Under the pieces are notes generated by a model that was given only the letters and a program-made list of their open reading frames with translations, did not search any database and was not told the DNA's origin. A program made the position numbers and the translations under genes. 11,780 nucleotides of DNA from Desulfotomaculum sp. GTDB taxonomy: Bacteria; Bacillota; Desulfotomaculia; Desulfotomaculales; Nap2-2B. The DNA lies in the NCBI GenBank assembly GCA_003485325.1, contig DMZI01000008.1, forward strand, positions 1-11,780. The letters run 5' to 3'. Of this stretch, positions 7,115 to 11,780 are shown in pieces; the first letter of the stretch is position 1, and each line of letters opens with the position of its first letter.

Positions 7115-8338
7115 TCAGGTCCGGTAATGGGCGTTGATTCTTATGTAATCATAGGTAAGATCGCAGCCCCATGCCGTAGCTTCAAATTTACCGGATTTTA
7201 AATCAATCAGAATATGTACTTTTTTTTCAGACAGCGCCCGGGCAGCTTCTTCTTCGCAGTCAGCGCAGGAGCGTCCGTTTTCGGCAACCTTCACGTCGTT
7301 TAAGTAAATATCCGCCACGTCCGGGTCGAATTCGGCCCCAGAATAACCGGCGGCGCATAAGATGCGGCCCCAGTTGGCATCCTCGCCGAAAATGGCTGCT
7401 TTGACAAGGTTTGAGCCTGCCACAGCCCTGGCTGCCAGACGCGCGTCAACTTCCGTCGCGGCGTTGATGACCTGCGCTTCAAGCATCTTGGTAGCTCCCT
7501 CGCCGTCTTTGGCCATTGCCCTGGCAAGGCAAGAACAGATCCTGGTTAAGTTATCTCGGAAAAAGCAATAGTCCTCGCTTTTGACGGTAATTTCCTCATT
7601 TCCCGCCTGCGCGTTGGCAAGCGCCAGGACCATGTCGTTTGTGCTTGTATCTCCGTCAACCGTAATCATGTTAAACGAGCGGTCAACAGCGTATTGCAGG
7701 GCTTTTTTCAGGCAATCCCGCTCTATCGCAGCGTCTGTGGTTATAAAACAGAGCATGGTGGCCATATTTGGGTGAATCATTCCGGAACCTTTGGCCATTC
7801 CTCCGATAGTAACCTTTTTGCCGCCTATTGAAAAGCTCACCGCCGCTTCTTTGCGTTCAGTATCCGTGGTCATAATCGCTTCGGCAGCCGGGCCTCCTCC
7901 ATCTTTGCTTAAGTTGGACGCAGCTTCAGCAATCCCGGGCAGCACGCGCTCCATCGGCATGGGCTGGCCGATTACACCAGTTGAAGCGATCAAAACGCTC
8001 TCACCAGGGATGCTCAATAACCGGGCAACCTCTTCTCCCATCGCCCTGGCGTCCTGCAGTCCCTGTTCTCCATTGCAGGCGTTGGCGTTTCCGCTGTTGG
8101 CCACAATTGCCCTGACCGATTTCCGGTTAACCCGTTCCATGTTTAGTAAAACGGGAGCAGCTTTAACCTTGTTGGTTGTAAAAAGGCCGGCAACGCGGGC
8201 CTCTGATTCCGAAAAAATTAAAGCGATATCCTTTTTCTCTTTGTATTTTATTCCGGCGGCGGCGCCCGAAGCCAGGAAACCTTTGGCTGCGGTAACACCG
8301 CCGGAAACCATTTCCCAATCCCTGCTGTTATTAATCAC
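7115..8338 (-). CDS. argJ: Bifunctional glutamate N-acetyltransferase / ornithine acetyltransferase
   Basis: Ntn-hydrolase-like enzyme that moves the acetyl group from N-acetylornithine to glutamate, releasing ornithine and regenerating N-acetylglutamate. Many members also use acetyl-CoA. The 407-residue precursor should cleave itself into alpha and beta chains just before Thr194 in HPNMATMLCF (Ala193|Thr194), which becomes the nucleophile. The oxyanion-hole Thr120-Gly121 pair in STGVIG and the NSGNANACNG segment (81-90) are present. Whether this copy is mono- or bifunctional cannot be settled from sequence, but no argA or argE is in the window. The start is GTG 8338, with AAGGAGG at 8351-8357, a rather long 12-nt spacing; an internal ATG at codon 10 is an alternative. 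It lies 31 bp after argC and 28 bp before argB. Confidence 0.96.
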   Translation of the reverse strand: MINNSRDWEMVSGGVTAAKGFLASGAAAGIKYKEKKDIALIFSESEARVAGLFTTNKVKAAPVLLNMERVNRKSVRAIVANSGNANACNGEQGLQDARAMGEEVARLLSIPGESVLIASTGVIGQPMPMERVLPGIAEAASNLSKDGGGPAAEAIMTTDTERKEAAVSFSIGGKKVTIGGMAKGSGMIHPNMATMLCFITTDAAIERDCLKKALQYAVDRSFNMITVDGDTSTNDMVLALANAQAGNEEITVKSEDYCFFRDNLTRICSCLARAMAKDGEGATKMLEAQVINAATEVDARLAARAVAGSNLVKAAIFGEDANWGRILCAAGYSGAEFDPDVADIYLNDVKVAENGRSCADCEEEAARALSEKKVHILIDLKSGKFEATAWGCDLTYDYIRINAHYRT

Positions 8339-8369
8339 CTGGCGGTCAATCCTCCTTGCTGTTTGTTTT

Positions 8370-9410
8370 TTACGGGTAAATGCCCGGCCCGGCCAGTCCG
8401 GTATCTTCAGGCAAACCGAGCAGGATATTCATATTCTGCAATGCCTGCCCCGAAGCACCTTTGATCAGGTTGTCTATTGCGGAAACAACCACTACCCTGT
8501 TAGTGCGTTCATCCGTTACAATCCCAATCACACAGCGGTTTGAGCCGGACACTGTCTTCGTGGCGGGCAGCATGCCTTCCGGAAGTATGCTGACGAAAGG
8601 TTCGCCGCCATAGAATTCCTCGTATAAAGACAGCGCTTCTTTCAGCTGGAAGGAGCGGCTGCGCACGGCGTAGATTGTGCTTAAAATGCCGCGGATCATT
8701 GGTGTAAGGTGGGGGGTGAAAGAAACTACCACTTCCCCGCCGGCCAGCAGGCCAAGTTCCTGTTCGATCTCCGGCGTATGTCGGTGCGTAGTTACACCGT
8801 ATGCTTTGATACTTTCATTTACCTCGCAGTAATGGACGTTCAGGGAAAGGGCCCTGCCTGCTCCCGATACGCCTGATTTCGAATCGATAATGACGCTGTT
8901 CGGGTCAATTAAACCTTTTTTCAATAAGGGCGCCAGACCCAGGATCACACTGGTCGGATAACAGCCGGGGTTTGCAACCAGCCTTGCCTGCGCTATTTCC
9001 CGGCGGTGAATTTCCGGCAGCCCGTAAACAGCTTTTTTGTTTAATTCCCTGGCAGTATGGGTGATTCCGTACCAGGACTCGTAAACCGCAAAGTCACGGA
9101 AGCGGAAATCTGCGCCCAGATCAATGAAAAATTTATTCTGCCGGGCGGCCTCTGCTGCCACTTCCATAGAATGCCCGTGCGGCAGGGCAGAGAAGACGAC
9201 CTCGCTGCGGTTTATTATGCCGGGAACATCCTGTTCTTCACAGATCATCTCCACGTACTTGTACAGGTGGGGGTATACTTCCCAGAAAGGCTTTCCGGCA
9301 TAGCTCTGCGTGGTTATACCGGCCAGTTTTACTTCCGGATGATAACTTAAAAGCCTTACCAGTTCGGCGCCCGTATACCCGGTGGCGCCTATCACGCTTG
9401 CTTTATACAA
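8370..9410 (-). CDS. argC: N-acetyl-gamma-glutamyl-phosphate reductase
   Basis: NADPH-dependent reductase making N-acetylglutamate semialdehyde, the first gene of the arginine operon. The protein has 346 residues from TTG 9410, typical for the family. It has the nucleotide-binding GATGYTGAELVRLL (8-21), the catalytic Cys150 in ANPGCYPT and the catalytic-histidine motif THRHTPEI (208-215). I chose TTG 9410 because AGGAGGTG (9416-9423) is 5 nt upstream and translation then begins YKASVIGATGYTG, as expected; the open frame reaches a TTG at 9446, but that would translate through the ribosome binding site and overlap the predicted -10. The operon promoter predicts a very short leader of about 20 nt. 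That leaves room for repressor control at the promoter but not for an attenuator. Confidence 0.97.
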   Translation of the reverse strand: MYKASVIGATGYTGAELVRLLSYHPEVKLAGITTQSYAGKPFWEVYPHLYKYVEMICEEQDVPGIINRSEVVFSALPHGHSMEVAAEAARQNKFFIDLGADFRFRDFAVYESWYGITHTARELNKKAVYGLPEIHRREIAQARLVANPGCYPTSVILGLAPLLKKGLIDPNSVIIDSKSGVSGAGRALSLNVHYCEVNESIKAYGVTTHRHTPEIEQELGLLAGGEVVVSFTPHLTPMIRGILSTIYAVRSRSFQLKEALSLYEEFYGGEPFVSILPEGMLPATKTVSGSNRCVIGIVTDERTNRVVVVSAIDNLIKGASGQALQNMNILLGLPEDTGLAGPGIYP

Positions 9411-9415
9411 CTGAG

Positions 9416-9423
9416 CACCTCCT
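9416..9423 (-). promoter_or_regulatory. Strong ribosome binding site fixing the argC TTG start
   Basis: AGGAGGTG on the minus strand is a near-complete match to the anti-16S sequence and sits 5 nt before TTG 9410. It rules out the longer frame starting at 9446. Confidence 0.85.
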
Positions 9424-9431
9424 AAAACACA

Positions 9432-9465
9432 ACGATAATTATACAATCAGCTGCATAAAAATACA
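9432..9465. promoter_or_regulatory. Two ARG-box-like operators (ArgR/AhrC)
   Basis: The plus-strand site TGCATAAAAATACA (9452-9465) matches 13 of 14 positions of the ARG-box consensus TGMATWWWWATKCA and covers the -35. A second, weaker site, ACGATAATTATACA (9432-9445, 10 of 14), covers the -10. Their centres are 20 bp apart, close to the roughly 21-bp spacing of paired ARG boxes in studied bacteria, which puts them on the same face of the helix. Repression by arginine-loaded ArgR/AhrC is inferred; the regulator gene is not in the window. Confidence 0.7.
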
Positions 9466-9466
9466 A
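9438..9466 (-). promoter_or_regulatory. sigma-A-type promoter of the argCJBDF operon
   Basis: On the minus strand, TTGTAT (9466-9461) is separated by exactly 17 nt from a perfect TATAAT (9443-9438). Initiation would fall near 9431, about 20 nt before the argC start. Immediately upstream of the -35 the minus strand is A-rich (7 A, T, 7 A region at 9471-9485), which resembles an UP element. Both promoter hexamers lie inside the two ARG-box-like sites, so a bound repressor would block polymerase. Confidence 0.8.
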
Positions 9467-9513
9467 CCGCTTTTTTTATTTTTTTCAGGACCCTTTTACT
9501 GGAATTCTACAAA

Positions 9514-9546
9514 TGTCCCAAGGGACGGAGTCGTTGGCACATTCTG
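9514..9546. repeat. REP-like hairpin remnant
   Basis: TGTCCCAAGGGACGG contains the inverted repeat GTCCC/GGGAC (9515-9519 with 9522-9526), followed by AGTCGTTGGCACATT. The GGGACGG core is shared with the minus strand of the tandem repeat at 45-88. From memory this pattern resembles REP-type ends associated with IS200-like transposases, but a single copy in the window does not prove it. It sits between the arg promoter and the Dabb promoter. Confidence 0.4.
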
Positions 9547-9581
9547 ATCGTTCCCCTGCTATACAATATCCCGGAACTCTT

Positions 9582-9610
9582 TTGTAGATAGAGGCAAAAA
9601 ATGATATTAT
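9582..9610 (+). promoter_or_regulatory. Candidate promoter of the Dabb gene
   Basis: TTGTAG (9582-9587) and TATTAT (9605-9610) are 17 nt apart. The -10 matches five of six consensus bases; the -35 matches only TTG. Initiation near 9617 would give a leader of about 30 nt with AGGGGAGG at 9632-9639. Confidence 0.42.
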
Positions 9611-9646
9611 AGTTTAAAATAGCAACTCACAAGGGGAGGTTTTTAA

Positions 9647-9955
9647 ATGATCGTACATTGTGTAATGTTTAAATGGAAACCTGACGCACCCAAGGAAGAC
9701 ATCGCAAGGGACTTTGAGGAATTAAGGGCGCTCAAGCCTAAAATAAAAAGCATTAGGGAAATCTACTGCGGTGAGAATTTCTCCCAGTATGGAAGGGGAT
9801 ACACTCACGCTGTAATAGTTTTCACGGATGACATTGCGGGGCTTGATGAATTCCGCAACCACCCTGACCATATTGTAGTGGCCAAAAGGATATTAAGTAT
9901 GAAGGAAGCCCTTATGTCGGTTGATATAGACACGGATGCGCCGTTTGAGAAATAA
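9647..9955 (+). CDS. Dabb (stress-responsive alpha/beta-barrel) domain protein
   Basis: This 102-residue protein forms a single ferredoxin-like Dabb domain. It begins MIVHCVMFKWKPDA with the conserved strand-1 His4 and Lys9. A helix follows (15-29), then the core strand YTHAVIVFTD (52-61) and the FRNHPDHIVVAK segment (69-80), typical of the family. Such proteins usually dimerise into a small barrel; members include stress-induced plant proteins, polyketide cyclases and many bacterial proteins of unknown role, so no reaction can be assigned. The ATG 9647 has an excellent AGGGGAGG 7 nt upstream. It is transcribed divergently from the arg operon and is followed by the second structured element. 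No plus-strand terminator is seen after it. Confidence 0.88.
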   Translation: MIVHCVMFKWKPDAPKEDIARDFEELRALKPKIKSIREIYCGENFSQYGRGYTHAVIVFTDDIAGLDEFRNHPDHIVVAKRILSMKEALMSVDIDTDAPFEK

Positions 9956-9960
9956 CTGTT

Positions 9961-9978
9961 AAAAAACCGGCTTGCCGG
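9961..9978 (-). terminator. Possible minus-strand intrinsic terminator
   Basis: On the minus strand a short GC hairpin, CCGGC-AA-GCCGG (9978-9967), is followed by six T (9966-9961). The stem is only 4-5 bp, so strength is doubtful. It would end a transcript coming leftward through the structured element at 9985-10087, not the Dabb transcript. It may instead be part of the element itself. Confidence 0.3.
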
Positions 9979-10087
9979 CGGGGTGAAACCAGCGGCTTTA
10001 GCCGCCTTTGCAGTACCGCAGTCCAGTCCGAAACGAGCTATACTGCTGTCGGCATGAAGTACGGAGAGAGTGTTGAAAATGTCGTGC
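9967..10087 (+). ncRNA. Candidate structured RNA element, copy 2 (unassigned family)
   Basis: This is the compact relative of the element at 1250-1463. In order it shows GAAACCAGCG (9985-9994), a perfect GCGGC-TTTA-GCCGC hairpin (9992-10005), CTTTGCAG and GTCCGAAACGA (10026-10036). These are followed by TGTCGGCA (10047-10054). A stem GCAGTA/TACTGC (10010-10015 with 10041-10046) encloses a 25-nt loop; copy 1 keeps a stem here with different bases and a 27-nt loop. GCATG (10052-10056) can pair with CGTGC (10083-10087), as the 3' hairpin does in copy 1. On the plus strand it would be the leader region of the multi-PAS gene that starts 57 nt later. No gene and no known riboswitch consensus fits it. 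Confidence 0.42.
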
Positions 10088-10143
10088 ATACTGGATTCGC
10101 TGTCAAAATTTAATCTAATAACAATTTTCAAGGGGCTGATTTT

Positions 10144-11780
10144 TTGGAAGAGGTTTTTAATTCTTTAATAAGCATTTTAAAACGTGATTCTGAGATATTC
10201 AGAAAAGTTTTCGATTTAATTCCTGTAGGAATTTCCATCACAACGGACATAACCTGCCGTAATATAGTGCACAATAATAAAGCAGCAGAATTCTTAAGGA
10301 TTCAACCAGTGGAAGCTCTTTCACAGACTAAGACTGCTTCGGGTAATCTGCCTTTAAAGATGTTTTATGAAGGCAGGGAACTGTCTTTGGAAGAAATGCC
10401 AATTCAGCGTTCGGTATGGCAGGGTGAAACGGTTAAAGAGCAGAAAATCGACCTTTTTTGGGAAGACGGTAAACATAAGACGGCCATCTGGAGTTCTATT
10501 CCTTTGCTTGACGAAAACGGCTCCATAGTCGGTGCGGTAGCTGCTTTTGAGGATATTACCGAGCGTAAAGAATTGGAATATCTTTTAAAAGAGCATCAGG
10601 AGCACTTGGAAGAGTTGGTAAAAAAGCGCACCTGGGAGGTTGAGGTAAGTAATTACCAGCTGAAAAAGGAAAATCTCCGGCGCATTGAAGTTGAAGAAGA
10701 ATTGAGAAAGAAGAACGAAGAGATTTCCATCATCCTGGAGAGTGTGACAGACTCATTTTTTGCTCTCGATAACGAGTGGAAGTTTATCTATGCCAACGAA
10801 GAAGCAAAAAAATACTTTCCCAACAAAGATATCCTTGGCAAAAATATCCTTGGCGAAAACCTCTTGTCTTTGATCCCCGATGCCAGGGGTTCAATTTTCT
10901 GGGAGAATTATCACAAAGTTATGTTATATAGAGAACCAATACATTTTGAGGCCAAAACAATTTATACAAAGACTTGGGTTGCAGTTCACGTTTATCCTTT
11001 CCAGAACGGTATTTCGGTAATTTTTCAGGATATTTCTAAGAAGAAGAGAATCGAAGATAATCTTCGGCTGTCGGAAGAAAAGTTTTCAGATGCCTTCTAT
11101 AAAAGCCCTGCTATGATGGTTATCAGCAGTTTGGATGGTAAGATTATTGAAGCAAACGAACGATTTCTTGAAACTTTGGAATATAACCTGGAGGAAGTGC
11201 TTGGCAATGCCCCGACAGGATCAAGATCCTGGTCAATCCCGGCAGATAGAGAAATAATTGTAGATAGATTATCGGAAACTGGTTCAGTAAAAAATTTTGA
11301 AACCACATTTATCAGTAGGACAGGGAAAACGGTTGATGTATTGAGTTCAATAGATTTAATTGAAATAACCGGCGAGAAATGCCTGATCTCAACTATGATA
11401 GATATTACAGAAAAGAAGAAAATGGAGAAAACACTTGAAGCGGAAAAGGATCGTTGGCTAATAACCTTTATGTCATGCGGCGACGGAATAATCACCACTG
11501 ACGTAGAAGGCCGTGTAGAAAAAATGAACAGGGTGGCTGAAACACTTACCGGCTGGTCGCAGGAGGAAGCGAAGGGGAGGCCTTTGGCCGAGGTATTCCA
11601 TATAATTAACGAGCAGACACGCCAGCGCTGCGAAAACCCGGTGGAAAAAGTTCTTGCAACAGGCAAGATAATCGGCCTGGCCAACCATACGGCGCTTATC
11701 GCCAGAGACGGCACGGAAAGAGTCCTTGCCGACAGCGCCGCTCCAATATACGACAGTGAAGGCAACATGCACGGCGTCGT
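10144..11780 (+). CDS. Multi-PAS-domain sensor protein (3' end outside the window)
   Basis: The frame stays open for 545 codons to the window edge, so the output domain is not seen. Four PAS-type domains are visible. PAS1 is at about 15-145, ending in FEDITERKELE. A charged coiled coil (about 146-194) leads into PAS2 (about 194-300, ending FQDISKKKRIE). PAS3 is at about 310-427 (ending MIDITEKKKME). PAS4 runs from about 435 to the end (GDGIITTDVEGRVEKMN, LTGWSQEEAKGRPL, IARDGTERVLADSAAPI). The xxDIT/S-(E/K)-(R/K)-K ends are the classic PAS-to-next-module linkers. No membrane segment is visible, so a cytoplasmic sensor is expected. PAS4 of this kind often precedes GGDEF, histidine-kinase or sigma-54-activator modules; which one cannot be told. 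The start is TTG 10144 with AAGGGG 8 nt upstream, and an in-frame stop at 10111 excludes a longer form. The structured element lies just upstream. Confidence 0.88.
   Translation, partial: MEEVFNSLISILKRDSEIFRKVFDLIPVGISITTDITCRNIVHNNKAAEFLRIQPVEALSQTKTASGNLPLKMFYEGRELSLEEMPIQRSVWQGETVKEQKIDLFWEDGKHKTAIWSSIPLLDENGSIVGAVAAFEDITERKELEYLLKEHQEHLEELVKKRTWEVEVSNYQLKKENLRRIEVEEELRKKNEEISIILESVTDSFFALDNEWKFIYANEEAKKYFPNKDILGKNILGENLLSLIPDARGSIFWENYHKVMLYREPIHFEAKTIYTKTWVAVHVYPFQNGISVIFQDISKKKRIEDNLRLSEEKFSDAFYKSPAMMVISSLDGKIIEANERFLETLEYNLEEVLGNAPTGSRSWSIPADREIIVDRLSETGSVKNFETTFISRTGKTVDVLSSIDLIEITGEKCLISTMIDITEKKKMEKTLEAEKDRWLITFMSCGDGIITTDVEGRVEKMNRVAETLTGWSQEEAKGRPLAEVFHIINEQTRQRCENPVEKVLATGKIIGLANHTALIARDGTERVLADSAAPIYDSEGNMHGV

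Noticed and set aside
7791..8543. 250-residue open frame on the plus strand
   Set aside because: Antisense shadow of argJ and argC; low-complexity composition and no family match that I recognise.
9411..9437. T-box or attenuator leader for the arg operon
   Set aside because: The promoter predicts a leader of only about 20 nt, with no T-box sequence or terminator hairpin.
9985..10035. Resemblance of the minus strand of copy 2 (GCAAAGG...GGCTAAAG...GGTTTCACC) to a c-di-GMP-I (GEMM) riboswitch
   Set aside because: The required upstream GGGCAAACC-like block and the GNRA tetraloop hairpin are missing, copy 1 does not keep the resemblance, and on that strand it would lead into the 3' end of a convergent gene.
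11097..11768. 223-residue open frame on the minus strand
   Set aside because: Antisense to the PAS3-PAS4 coding region, where clear PAS motifs show the plus strand is coding.

Overview
The window looks like a chromosomal segment of a Gram-positive anaerobe of the class Clostridia, most plausibly a Peptococcaceae-type organism (Desulfotomaculum/Pelotomaculum-like). This is inferred from the gene content (argCJBDF order, a DUF951 protein, a CvpA-family protein, an M18 aminopeptidase), the strong AGGAGG-type ribosome binding sites, the frequent GTG/TTG starts and a base composition near 50% GC. The assignment comes from recall of gene families; no search was run.

Layout. 1-138: short tandem repeats. 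139-1023 (minus): a soluble TPR-repeat protein. 1024-1639: a long gene-free stretch holding a candidate structured RNA element (copy 1). 1640-3964 (plus): a probable three-gene unit, CvpA-like membrane protein - M18 aminopeptidase - small DUF951 protein. 3959-9410 (minus): an arginine biosynthesis operon transcribed argC-argJ-argB-argD-argF, meeting the DUF951 gene tail to tail with a 6-bp overlap. 9411-9646: the divergent control region, with a near-consensus promoter for argC overlapped by two ARG-box-like operators 20 bp apart, plus a REP-like hairpin. 9647-9955 (plus): a small Dabb (stress-responsive alpha/beta-barrel) protein. 9960-10090: a second, diverged copy of the structured element. 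10144 to the window end (plus): a multi-PAS sensor protein cut by the window edge.

How the genes work together. ArgJ (acetyl recycling), ArgB, ArgC and ArgD convert glutamate to N-acetylornithine, ArgJ releases ornithine, and ArgF makes citrulline. argG, argH and carAB are not in the window. ArgB has the N-terminal extension typical of arginine-inhibited kinases, and the operon has ArgR/AhrC-type boxes, so both enzyme-level and transcriptional feedback by arginine are expected.

The most unusual feature is the pair of diverged intergenic elements (about 1250-1463 and 9967-10087). They share several sequence blocks, and a stem in each is kept by different base pairs, which suggests a structured RNA or a structured mobile repeat that I cannot assign to a known family. 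Six of the eleven genes start with GTG or TTG.
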